DNA of 63,012 bases from Candidatus Raymondbacteria bacterium RIFOXYA2_FULL_49_16 (GCA_001789205.1 MFYT01000042.1:1-63012), one strand, 5' to 3'. Shown: positions 54,531 to 62,653, counted from the first letter of the stretch. Made by a program: numbers and translations. The notes: generated by a model not told the origin, from the sequence alone.

Positions 54531-57500
54531 ATGGCCTTGTTTGGCGGAAATAAATATCAGGAAGACAACGAAAAACTCCGCCAGGAGGTTGTCCGCCAGA
54601 AGCTGGAAATTGACGACCTCCAGCGCCGCCTCAAATCCGGTCCCAAACTCGCCCCCGCATACCAGTCCATAGCAGGCCTTGAGCAAAAGGTCTTTTCTCT
54701 TGATAATAATAACCGCATCACCTATGTGAACACAGCCCTTGCCAATGTTCTGGGCCAGGACAAGAACCGGCTCATGGACCGTCCACTGGTCGAGATTGAT
54801 ACCTTTGCCTGGGGACCTGGTTTTGTCGCTGTTCTTGTTGACCTGTGCAGAGCAAAGAACGAGAAGGTTGCCAGAGAGCGCAGTTATTATGACCGTGACC
54901 TTGGCAAGGATGTTCATATTAAGATAACGGTTACGCCTGTTGACGCGACTCTCCAGATAGTTATAGAAGACATTACCGAGCACAAAGAACTGGAAAAGCA
55001 TTTTGAGAGGTATGTTTCCCCCAAGGTGCTTGAGGCCATGAAGAGGCAGAGCACTGATTACATGATGCCCCGCAGATACGAGCTTTCGGTTGTTTTCGCT
55101 GACCTTCGAGGTTTTACCTCTATGAGCGAGAAGATGCCGCCTGAAATTGTACGCGATACCCTCAACGACTACCTGAAGGCAATGGTTGCTGTAGTGAATA
55201 TGAATGACGCCATGGTGGACAAGATAATAGGGGACGAGGTCATGGCCCTTGTTGGCGCTCCCATGGCATACGCTGACCATGCGATCCGGGCAATTAAGAT
55301 GGCAGTGGATATGCAAGAGACGCATGCCCTTCTCCAGCGGCGATACAAGGCAGAGGGCAAGGTCATGCCCGGCATAGGCATTGGCATAAACAGCGGGGAC
55401 ATGCTTGTTGGCAATATTGGCAGTGACAGAAAGACGGATTATACTGCCGTGGGCCATGCGGTGAACCTTGGGAGCAGGCTGTGCAGCATGGCAAAAGAGG
55501 GAGAAACGCTTATTTCCGGCCGCACAAAGGGACTTCTTCTCCAGCATGGAGGATATGAGCAGTATTTCACGTTTGAAGAGCGTGAGACTGTCGAAGTAAA
55601 AGGCATAAGCGCTCCTGTGACAGTATATGCTGTGAGCGCCGCAAAGAAGCTCGATTTTGTTCTTGATGCAATGGAATCCCAGGCCAACGCAAAGGCGATT
55701 GCCGCAGAACGAAAGATATTTGGCAAATACGACCTGTTAGAAGAATTGGGCCGCGGTGGCATGGGTGTTGTGTACAAGGCCCTGCACCGCGACCTTGGAA
55801 GGATTGTGACGCTTAAAGTTCTCAAGACAGACCTTTTGACCATAGGGAAACAGCAGAAGGAGATGTTTAAACGCGAGGTGGAGACAGCGTCCAACCTGAA
55901 ACATCCGCATATTATAGGCATACACGAATATGGCCTCGTTGATGGCAAACCCTATTTTACCATGGATTATGTTGAAGGCTGCACATTGGCTGATGTTTTA
56001 TCGTACACAGCCGGGCCCGATACCAAGGGCAGCACAGTCGGCGAGATTGTGAAGAGCGTTATTGCAGATCGCAAGGAATCTTCCAAAGACCATGCACAGG
56101 CACAGAAAACCGAAGAACAGCCTGCTGCGCGCAAACAGCGTCCCTTGCCCATAAACCAGGCGCTTGCACTGATCGTGAAGCTTGGCCGGGCAATTAACCA
56201 CGCCCACGAGCGGGGTGTTCTGCACAGAGACATAAAGCCCTCCAATGTTCTTGTGGGCAAAGATGGCGAACCTGTTCTTATAGACTTTGGCCTTGCCAAG
56301 CAGGTAGAGGGTATGGACCTTACAATGACAGGCCAGATACTTGGCACGCCATTGTACATGAGTCCTGAACAGGCAGAGGGCAGGAGGGGCGAGATAAGCG
56401 AGCGGAGCGATATCTATTCTCTTGGCGCATTGATGTACGAGCTTGTGACCGGCAGGCCACCTTTTACAGATGCACAGAACATTGCAGAGGTTTTGCGCAA
56501 GGTATCGCGCGATGACCCGCCCAAGGCCAGAAGGATAAACCCCCGTGTTCCTCGTGAGGTTGAGATAATTTGCGAAAAGGCCATGAGCAAGGAGCCTACA
56601 AAGCGTTATGTTACCGCAGGCGCCTTTGCAGATGATATTGACAGATATCTGACAGGCGAGCCCATCCAGGCCAGACCACCCAGTCCTATATACATTGCCC
56701 GAAAAAAAATAGCCAAGCACAGGGTTGTTGCAGGCGCAATCGCGGCTGTATCCATTGCTGCGGTTGTTGTCTTTGCAGTATGGTGGCGTTCCACTGCCGA
56801 TGTGCGTGAACAGAAATGGAAGGCAATGCAGTCAGCTATAGCGTTGTATGAGGAAAAGGAGAAGGCAAAGGGCAAATGGATACTGGAATATGAGGATAAT
56901 TTCAACAGGGCGGAGTTAGGGGAGAAGTGGAAAACAAGGGTCATTGGTACAGGGAATATAGGATTAAAAGACAGCGCACTGGTCTTTAATGGCAGGAACG
57001 TGCAGGCTTATTACGCAAAACCCGTATATGGGAACGTGCGCATTGAGTTTGATGTCATGGTGCGCGATTCCGGGGAATTTGAGGCCATTCTGTGCGCTGA
57101 TTCGCTCTTGCGCGGCGGCGGCAAGTATTACGGGCTTAACTGGTTCAGGAACAGCGTGAACATAAACCGGGGTTGGATGCTTGGCGCTGCCGGTGTGCTG
57201 TTTGATAAAAATCAGACTGGCGAGGACACGCTCTATAAAAACAGGTGGTACCATATAATTGCCAAGAAAGTGGATGATTCGCTCTCATTTGAGCAAAACG
57301 GCAGACTATTGGGAGGTGTACGCATTACATTGCCCTTTGGACAGAGAACCAATGTTTTTTGCGGGTTTATCATGCCCAGCAGCGAATTCGAACGCCGTAC
57401 CGCCATATTCGATAATGTGAAGATATACAGGCAGCAGCTCGCTGAAAAGGTGGATGTAACGCAGATAGGGGAAGCCTATTATACAAAGGGCCAGTACGAA

Positions 57501-58844
57501 GACGCGCTTGCCTTCTTTGACAATGTACTTTCCACTTACGAATCGCCGGGCATTCGCGGCATTGCCCTGCGCCGGGCATGCAACCTGGCGAGAGAAGAAA
57601 GGTTTTATACTGCGTGCAGCAAGTACTTTGCAGGTTTTGGCTGCGGCGAATACGACAGCATCATGGGCTTGTCGGAAAGGACTGTTTTAAAGAATATGTT
57701 ACATGCGGTCATTCTTGATTCCGCAGCTGGTTTTGTGGCTGTAAAAGGTTGGGAGGCCGCAATAACACAGGCTGTTTCTGCAGGTGACAGCGTTATGACC
57801 GGGTTTTTCAAGGAGCTCCTTTTTCTGCACAGGCCTGATGCGTTAAAAAACTTTGAATTCATGGTTCGCAATGATGGTGTTTTACAAGGTTTTATGGATG
57901 ACCGGGAGATGCGGGAACTTGCTATTGGAATGGTGATACGCATGAACGCGATCGGGGACCGGGACAAGACTCTGAAGATGGCAGAGGCCGCTCTCAGGGC
58001 AGGGTGCGCTCAAGAACTTGTGCGTCAAACATCCGCTGCGGAGAAATACACGGGCGAAACGAAAAAAGGCATGCGCAAAATACCCGGAGGCACGTTCATT
58101 GACTATGCAGGCAGGGCAGTATATGTTTCAGGGTTCTTGGCGGACACGACTGAGGTTACGCAGGCGGATTATGTGGCAATGACTGGAGGCAATCCATCGA
58201 ATTTCAAAGGTGACCCGAAGAGGCCAGTTGAGACAGTGACTTGGTTTGACGCTGTTTTATATTGCAATGCGCGGAGCAGGCGGGATGGATTGGACACGGT
58301 GTACAGTTACATTTCAAAAACAGTTACCGGAGATGGTTGCAGAAACCTTTCCGGTCTTGTTATAGATACCTCAAAACACGGTTACAGACTCCCCACAGAA
58401 GCGGAATGGGAATACGCGTACAGGGCCGGGACAACAGCAGACTGGTATTGGGGCGGCAGGTATGATGGCATGGCCTTGAATTTTGGAGCAGACAGCGTGC
58501 TGGCAGACAAACATGCAGTTTACTATGGGAACTCAATGGGTTTTGGTGCTGCAAATCCGAGTTATGGCACACATGAGGTTGCGACAAAGCTGCCGAATGC
58601 ATTTGGGCTGTACGACATTGCCGGTAACGTGTCTGAATGGTGCAATGATTGGTACGAAGTTGAGGGTGTCGCCGTTGGTGCATTGATAAACCCGATTGGG
58701 CCTGGGAAAGGTACACAGCGGGCGTTGCGCGGCGGCTCGTGGGGCAACTTCGAGAGCAACCTCCGCGCTGCGAACCGGGGCGGCAACGATCCTGACAATC
58801 GGGACGACGACGACGGTTTCCGGGTAGTGTTGCGCTCGCGGTAA
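54531..58844 (+). CDS. DGR target: PAS-cyclase-kinase-TM-LamG-TPR-FGE receptor
   Basis: A 1437-aa membrane protein. A coiled coil (9-36) and PAS domain (45-150) lead to a class III cyclase (about 178-370) with metal Asp191 and Asp235, ATP-type Lys231 and Asp303, Asn312 and Arg316, all present. A Ser/Thr kinase (400-710) has GRGGMG, Lys429, HRD 565-567, DFG 585-587 and SPE 611-613, with a 50-residue insert near 490-540. One membrane helix (731-751) puts the rest outside: a LamG/DUF1080-like domain (782-955), TPR (about 975) and an FGE/C-type-lectin domain (1180-1437: [37 protein letters not shown]...GFRVVLR). The FGE catalytic Cys are absent, so it binds rather than oxidises. Its last 33 codons hold the variable repeat. 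Confidence 0.92.
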   Translation: MALFGGNKYQEDNEKLRQEVVRQKLEIDDLQRRLKSGPKLAPAYQSIAGLEQKVFSLDNNNRITYVNTALANVLGQDKNRLMDRPLVEIDTFAWGPGFVAVLVDLCRAKNEKVARERSYYDRDLGKDVHIKITVTPVDATLQIVIEDITEHKELEKHFERYVSPKVLEAMKRQSTDYMMPRRYELSVVFADLRGFTSMSEKMPPEIVRDTLNDYLKAMVAVVNMNDAMVDKIIGDEVMALVGAPMAYADHAIRAIKMAVDMQETHALLQRRYKAEGKVMPGIGIGINSGDMLVGNIGSDRKTDYTAVGHAVNLGSRLCSMAKEGETLISGRTKGLLLQHGGYEQYFTFEERETVEVKGISAPVTVYAVSAAKKLDFVLDAMESQANAKAIAAERKIFGKYDLLEELGRGGMGVVYKALHRDLGRIVTLKVLKTDLLTIGKQQKEMFKREVETASNLKHPHIIGIHEYGLVDGKPYFTMDYVEGCTLADVLSYTAGPDTKGSTVGEIVKSVIADRKESSKDHAQAQKTEEQPAARKQRPLPINQALALIVKLGRAINHAHERGVLHRDIKPSNVLVGKDGEPVLIDFGLAKQVEGMDLTMTGQILGTPLYMSPEQAEGRRGEISERSDIYSLGALMYELVTGRPPFTDAQNIAEVLRKVSRDDPPKARRINPRVPREVEIICEKAMSKEPTKRYVTAGAFADDIDRYLTGEPIQARPPSPIYIARKKIAKHRVVAGAIAAVSIAAVVVFAVWWRSTADVREQKWKAMQSAIALYEEKEKAKGKWILEYEDNFNRAELGEKWKTRVIGTGNIGLKDSALVFNGRNVQAYYAKPVYGNVRIEFDVMVRDSGEFEAILCADSLLRGGGKYYGLNWFRNSVNINRGWMLGAAGVLFDKNQTGEDTLYKNRWYHIIAKKVDDSLSFEQNGRLLGGVRITLPFGQRTNVFCGFIMPSSEFERRTAIFDNVKIYRQQLAEKVDVTQIGEAYYTKGQYEDALAFFDNVLSTYESPGIRGIALRRACNLAREERFYTACSKYFAGFGCGEYDSIMGLSERTVLKNMLHAVILDSAAGFVAVKGWEAAITQAVSAGDSVMTGFFKELLFLHRPDALKNFEFMVRNDGVLQGFMDDREMRELAIGMVIRMNAIGDRDKTLKMAEAALRAGCAQELVRQTSAAEKYTGETKKGMRKIPGGTFIDYAGRAVYVSGFLADTTEVTQADYVAMTGGNPSNFKGDPKRPVETVTWFDAVLYCNARSRRDGLDTVYSYISKTVTGDGCRNLSGLVIDTSKHGYRLPTEAEWEYAYRAGTTADWYWGGRYDGMALNFGADSVLADKHAVYYGNSMGFGAANPSYGTHEVATKLPNAFGLYDIAGNVSEWCNDWYEVEGVAVGALINPIGPGKGTQRALRGGSWGNFESNLRAANRGGNDPDNRDDDDGFRVVLRSR
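58719..58799 (+). repeat. DGR variable repeat (VR)
   Basis: 81 bases aligning without gaps to the template at 60334-60414. Differences are nine substitutions at template adenines (seven A-to-G, two A-to-T) and three C-to-T in the last 10 bases. They change target residues 1405 (N to G), 1407 (N to F), 1409 (N to S), 1417 (D to G), 1418 (N to G) and 1420 (N to D). All lie on the ligand-facing loop of the C-type-lectin fold. A following GAC run (1425-1428) suggests the true VR once extended to the gene end. Confidence 0.92.
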
Positions 58845-58885
58845 TACATGATTACACTTTGCGCTTTTAAACTTTTACCCTGGGA

Positions 58886-58911
58886 CCCCGCGACGCGGTA
58901 GCGGCGCGGGG
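58886..58911 (+). promoter_or_regulatory. DGR target-site hairpin after the VR
   Basis: CCCCGCG (58886-58892) pairs with CGCGGGG (58905-58911). Inside, after one A-G mismatch, CGC pairs with GCG around the loop GGTA. GGTA fits the GRNA tetraloop reported for hairpins downstream of the VR in the Bordetella phage DGR, where the hairpin aids target recognition. It lies 41 bases after the target stop. No T-run follows, so it is not a typical terminator. Confidence 0.65.
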
Positions 58912-58917
58912 AATTGC

Positions 58918-59259
58918 ATGGGCGACAGTGAAAATGTGATAGAAAAATGCAGGTCGCTTCTTGGAATTCTCGAAATGTATGTGTCCAAGATGCCAAGAGA
59001 ACATAAGTTCACCATGGGCGACCGCATAATGCACAGAGGCATCATGATCCTCGAAGAGACGGTTGAAGCGTATTATGCCCAAAGACAGGGGAAAAAGGAG
59101 CGTGTGCTGCGGATAAACACACACCTCGAGGTACTGCGTCAATTACTGCGACTTTTGTTTGAGCGGGATTTTCATAATCTTCAGAAACACGAACATTTCA
59201 TCCGCGAGATGGACGGGCTTGGCCGGCTACTCGGTGGGTGGGCCAAAAGTCTTGCATGA
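58918..59259 (+). CDS. avd: DGR accessory variability determinant (Avd), four-helix bundle
   Basis: A 113-aa basic helical protein. It matches the Avd/23S-like four-helix family by the pattern FTMGDRIMHRGIMILEETVEAYY, LRINTHLEVLRQLLRLLFER and the C-terminal EMDGLGRLLGGWAKS. Avd forms a basic pentameric barrel that binds the reverse transcriptase and template RNA and is needed for mutagenic retrohoming. It sits directly between the target and reverse transcriptase genes. The stop overlaps the next start (ATGA), so both are co-translated. ATG 58918 is preceded by GGGG in the hairpin's second arm. Confidence 0.9.
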   Translation: MGDSENVIEKCRSLLGILEMYVSKMPREHKFTMGDRIMHRGIMILEETVEAYYAQRQGKKERVLRINTHLEVLRQLLRLLFERDFHNLQKHEHFIREMDGLGRLLGGWAKSLA

Positions 59260-60521
59260 TCGGAAATACAATACCTTCGTTTGAAACGGTCGCATCAGTA
59301 GAAAACCTGTATTGCGCCTATAAAAAGGCATGCAAGGGCAAAACAGGGCGTGACGATGTTGGTGAATTCCGCATGAAATGGGAAACGCATCTCACAAAGC
59401 TATCTGATTCTCTACTGTCGGGCGAATACCAGCCGGGACGGTACACCATGTTCATTGTCCATGAAAAGAAGACACGAAAGATAATGGCCACACCCTTCAT
59501 AGACAGGATCGTGCACCATGCTATTTGCAATGTGATGACCCCTGTTCTTGAACGCTCAATGGTTCCCAACACCTGCGCCAACAGGGTAGGCAGGGGAACG
59601 GGCGAAGGGCTGCGCCTGTACGCCAGATTTGCAAAACGGTATAGGTATGTCCTCAAATGCGATATACGGCATTTTTTCCCTTCTATAGACCGGAAAATCC
59701 TGCTGGATTCGCTCAAGCGGAAAATACAGGACGCGCGGCTGCTTGAACTTGTCCGCACGGTGCTGTTTGTAGCACCCGCCATTTCGGACAATGCACCTTA
59801 TTTTCCCGGAGACACGCTTTTTACGCCACACGAACGGGAACGCGGCCTGCCCATAGGCAACATGACCAGCCAGACATGGGCCAACTGGTACTTGGACCCA
59901 CTCGATCATTTTATAATGGACTTCAAGGGTTTTGGCGCGTATATGCGCTATGTTGATGACTTTGCCGTGTTCGCCGACGACAAGGTGGCGCTGGCATGCC
60001 TTAAAAATGAAATACAAGAGTTCCTGTGCAGGCTTCGTCTCATCATACATCCGGACAAGTCACGCGTGTACAGGACTGCGGACGGCGTGCCTTTTCTTGG
60101 TTTCCGGCACTGGTCAACGCACAGGGTCTTGTGCAAGCCGGGCCTGCGCAGGTTCAAGCGCAGGGTGAGGCAAAAGGCAAGGATTGCCGCAGCATCGGGT
60201 GACATGCGGGCTTTGCGGTCATCAATCGCGGGATGGTCTGGTTTTGCGCGTCTGGGAGACACATACAGGCTGCGCATGCGATTGCGTGAAGAGATACGGG
60301 GAATTCTGGATAAGGGGCAGGGCGGAGCGCTGACGGGCGTTGCGCGGCGGCTCGTGGAACAACAACGAGAACAACCTCCGCGCTGCGAACCGGGACAACA
60401 ACAACCCCGACAACTGAGGGAACACAAAGGGATTATGAAACGCTTATGGGAACAAACCCTTCTTATAATTGGAATGTATATCTTCAGTATCTTCACTACG
60501 ACTCTTTACTTTATCCTGTAG
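59256..60521 (+). CDS. DGR reverse transcriptase
   Basis: A reverse transcriptase of the DGR clade. It has [29 protein letters not shown] (first catalytic Asp), [10 protein letters not shown] (197-206; the SQ motif separates DGR enzymes from group II introns), YVDD at 232-235 ([10 protein letters not shown]) and LGFRHW. It would copy template RNA into cDNA with errors opposite adenines. ATG 59256 overlaps the avd stop; a GTG at 59238 is an alternative. The frame runs on through the template repeat in a different phase and ends in the fused FGE fragment, so the last roughly 60 residues (from about [10 protein letters not shown]) are not native protein. Confidence 0.93.
   Translation: MIGNTIPSFETVASVENLYCAYKKACKGKTGRDDVGEFRMKWETHLTKLSDSLLSGEYQPGRYTMFIVHEKKTRKIMATPFIDRIVHHAICNVMTPVLERSMVPNTCANRVGRGTGEGLRLYARFAKRYRYVLKCDIRHFFPSIDRKILLDSLKRKIQDARLLELVRTVLFVAPAISDNAPYFPGDTLFTPHERERGLPIGNMTSQTWANWYLDPLDHFIMDFKGFGAYMRYVDDFAVFADDKVALACLKNEIQEFLCRLRLIIHPDKSRVYRTADGVPFLGFRHWSTHRVLCKPGLRRFKRRVRQKARIAAASGDMRALRSSIAGWSGFARLGDTYRLRMRLREEIRGILDKGQGGALTGVARRLVEQQREQPPRCEPGQQQPRQLREHKGIMKRLWEQTLLIIGMYIFSIFTTTLYFIL
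60334..60414 (+). repeat. DGR template repeat (TR), apparently truncated
   Basis: The 5' 24 bases (CGGGCGTTGCGCGGCGGCTCGTGG) match the VR exactly and contain no adenine. The next 57 bases hold 23 adenines, mostly in AAC codons, the usual DGR substrate that avoids stop codons. Homology stops at 60409-60414, where the sequence enters an FGE gene fragment in another frame. The VR continues for 42 more coding bases, which should have counterparts here. The missing end would include the 3' homology needed to start copying. Confidence 0.88.
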
Positions 60522-61099
60522 AAAGAATTACTTGGTTTGACGCAGTTCTATATTGCAATGCAAGAAGCAAAAGAGATGGATTAGATACGGTATATTCATA
60601 TACGGCGGTTTCCGGAATTCCTGGCGATGGGTGTGATGATTTAGTCGGCCTCTTTATGGACACTTCAAAATATGGCTATCGTTTGCCTACAGAAGCTGAA
60701 TGGGAATATGCATGTAGGGCGGGTAGTACTACCGATTATTATTGGGGCCAGAATTATCCACCTGTGACAAGTGCAGACTCAGCTCGTATTGACAGCTATG
60801 CGGTTTATGGAGATTTTGTATTTCCCGTCGCCACAAGAATGGCAAATTCTTGGGGCCTTTATGATATGAGCGGTAATGTGTTCGAGCTTTGTTATGATTG
60901 GTATGGTACATATTCGGATAGTGAAGTATACGACCCAACTGGGCCAATATATGGTTTATATCGTGAATTTCGTGGAGGTAGTGGTGGATTTAGAGGTGCT
61001 TTTGATACCGATTATTTACGTTCATCGTATCGATATGGCAACTTATATCCGAGTTCACGCAGTGCTACAACAGGTTTTCGGACGGTTATGCGAAAATAA
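60409..61099 (+). pseudogene. 5'-truncated FGE-domain gene fused to the template repeat
   Basis: From ACAACTGAG the frame reads [19 protein letters not shown], an FGE domain joined in mid-domain, then [57 protein letters not shown] and RGGSGGF...GFRTVMRK. The first third and any start are missing; the earliest usable ATG is 60446. It is clearly more AT-rich, with T- or A-ending codons, than the target and reverse transcriptase genes, so it has a different origin. It is not a VR: its last 40 codons do not derive from AAC codons. Confidence 0.8.
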
Positions 61100-61168
61100 T
61101 GATCGGGGGTACTGGTTTACATATTATTTCGACAGCCTCAGGTTTGAGCCCCGCATATTTTCGCATAA
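61086..61168. repeat. 13-bp inverted repeat spanning the end of the FGE fragment
   Basis: TTATGCGAAAATA (61086-61098) and its exact reverse complement (61156-61168) flank 57 bases, with a second pair CGGGG/CCCCG inside. The first arm includes the end of the FGE frame. It might be a terminator, a recombination scar or an element end; nothing decides between these. Confidence 0.5.
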
Positions 61169-61304
61169 ATTTCCACAGTAGCGGGATTCATGGCTAGAGC
61201 TATCATGAAGGGTGATGGAACACATTCCAAACGGTGCTGTACTATAAACTGAGCGTTAAGGTAGTTCTTTTCATCGGAAACAAAGAAGTTTTATATTTAG
61301 CACA

Positions 61305-62465
61305 ATGCAAAAAAACATTATTGACACGCAGGAATACCGGCAATTCATCGCTGCACTGAAAGACCGCGTTACCGCATCCCGAATTTCAGCGGCCAAGGCC
61401 ATCAACCGTGACATCATATTTCTCTACTGGGACATTGGAAAAGGCATTGTCGAGAAGCAGGAGAAACTCAAGTGGGGAAATGCCGTAGTCGAAATGGTTG
61501 CCCGGGATCTTCGAGAATCATTTCCGCAAACCCACGGTTTTTCATCCCAGAACGTCTGGCGGATGCGGCAATTTTATCTTGAGCACACTGCCCCCGAATT
61601 CCTGAAAATAGCCACAATGGAACTGAAATCTTCGCGAATTACGCCGACTAAGACAATTCTCTCACAAGCTGTGAGAGAATTGGACCCCTCCGGCGCCAAA
61701 AAGGAGATTCTCTCACAGGCTGTGAGAGAATTCCTGACCCGTGTTCCCTGGGGTCACCATGCGAACCACCTTTCCAGGATAAAGGACCCCGTCGAACGCT
61801 TCTATTACATCCGTGCCACCGCCCAATTCGGCTGGAGCAGGAACGTTCTTCTTAATCAAATCAAGGCGGGGGCCTATGAACGTGCAGTTGCGGATAAAAA
61901 GACCCACAACTTTCCGGCAGTTCTGCCGGAATACCTCGCGGAACAGGCGGATGAAGCGCTGAAAAGCTCATATAACCTGGAATTTCTCGGGATCCAGAGG
62001 GAGGTCAAGGAGCGGGTGCTTGAGGACCATCTTATCGACCAGATCCAGCGATTTATCTTGGAATTGGGATACGGCTTCTGTTTCATCGGCCGGCAGTATC
62101 GGATGGTCCTTGAAGACAAGGAATATTTCATTGATCTTTTGTTCTATCACCGTTTTCTTAAATCCCTGGTTGCCATTGAATTGAAAGTCGGTCCCTTTGA
62201 GCCTGAGTACGCCGGGAAAATGGATTTTTATCTCAACCTGCTCAATGAAAAGGAGAGGGGGCCAGGGGATAATCCAGCCATCGGAATCATTCTTTGCGCT
62301 AAAAAGAACGATGTGGAAGTCGAATTCTCTCTCAAAACAAAGGGCAATCCCATCGGGGTCGCGTCATATAGCCTGCAGAACAGCCTGCCTGAGAAATTCA
62401 AAGGGAAGTTGCCGTCACCTAAACAGTTCTCCGAAGTCGTCCGTGCCGCGCTTCCTTCAAAATAG
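61305..62465 (+). CDS. YhcG-like PDDEXK nuclease (DUF1016)
   Basis: A 386-aa protein of the YhcG/DUF1016 family. The N-terminal domain has AINRDIIFLYWDIGKGIVEKQ and SSQNVWRMRQFYLEH. The C-terminal PDDEXK nuclease domain has EDKEYFIDLLFYHRFLKSLVAIELKVGPFEPEYAGKMDFYLNLL, with Asp and ExK ligands, and GIILCAKKNDVEVEF. These proteins occur with restriction systems and mobile islands; their target is not settled. Two in-frame palindromic repeats (61655-61731) enlarge the linker between the domains. The ribosome site is poor. Confidence 0.88.
   Translation: MQKNIIDTQEYRQFIAALKDRVTASRISAAKAINRDIIFLYWDIGKGIVEKQEKLKWGNAVVEMVARDLRESFPQTHGFSSQNVWRMRQFYLEHTAPEFLKIATMELKSSRITPTKTILSQAVRELDPSGAKKEILSQAVREFLTRVPWGHHANHLSRIKDPVERFYYIRATAQFGWSRNVLLNQIKAGAYERAVADKKTHNFPAVLPEYLAEQADEALKSSYNLEFLGIQREVKERVLEDHLIDQIQRFILELGYGFCFIGRQYRMVLEDKEYFIDLLFYHRFLKSLVAIELKVGPFEPEYAGKMDFYLNLLNEKERGPGDNPAIGIILCAKKNDVEVEFSLKTKGNPIGVASYSLQNSLPEKFKGKLPSPKQFSEVVRAALPSK
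61655..61731. repeat. Tandem palindromic repeats inside the nuclease gene
   Basis: Copy 1 (61655-61681) has perfect 11-bp arms AATTCTCTCAC/GTGAGAGAATT around AAGCT. Copy 2 (61707-61731) has 10-bp arms ATTCTCTCAC/GTGAGAGAAT around AGGCT. They are offset by 51 bases, or 17 codons, and both read ILSQAVRE in frame. Confidence 0.7.
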
Positions 62466-62517
62466 ACCTGTACCAATAACGGTCGTTTCTGAGACGCTAT
62501 AATTTTCTTGTAAAAAC

Positions 62518-62537
62518 AGGCTAAAAAAGCCTATTTT
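62518..62537 (+). terminator. Weak candidate terminator after the nuclease gene
   Basis: A 5-bp stem AGGCT/AGCCT with an A5 loop is followed by ATTTT. It is weak and AT-rich, but is the only hairpin with T residues between this gene and the recombinase. Confidence 0.25.
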
Positions 62538-62570
62538 AGTGTATCAAAACTCACCCGCCTAGACTCGCTA

Positions 62571-62608
62571 GGCCCGCTTCGCCTTCGCGTAAGCGAGGCG
62601 AGCGAGGC
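62571..62608. repeat. GC-rich palindromic repeat, copy B
   Basis: Near-identical to copy A at 52899-52935: both start GGCCCGCTTCGC and end GCGAGGCGAGCGAGGC, differing mainly in the centre. It lies 45 bases before the start of a serine recombinase gene. Confidence 0.6.
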
Positions 62609-62653
62609 TGGTCTCAAAATCAAAATCTCAAAACTAAAAGGAATTCATGAGTT

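Noticed and set aside
54531-58844. FGE domain as a sulfatase-activating enzyme
   Set aside because: The two catalytic Cys of the RGGSxxC...C region are absent (RGGSWGNFESN), so only the lectin-like scaffold remains.
58886-58911. Hairpin as a Rho-independent terminator
   Set aside because: No T-run follows, and avd starts 7 bases later with the expected coupling to the reverse transcriptase gene.
59256-60521. Reverse transcriptase as a group II intron or retron enzyme
   Set aside because: There is no maturase or endonuclease domain, no intron RNA structure and no msr/msd. The SQ motif, adjacent Avd and VR/TR pair point to a DGR.
60960-61096. End of the AT-rich FGE fragment as a second variable repeat
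   Set aside because: Its codons end mostly in T or A and do not align with the AAC-rich template. The similarity to the target is at protein level only (RGGS...GFR), as expected for any FGE fold.
62571-62653. Palindromes upstream of the serine recombinase as its recombination site
   Set aside because: The same repeat occurs 10 kb away without a recombinase, so it looks like a dispersed repeat. No paired crossover core could be identified.
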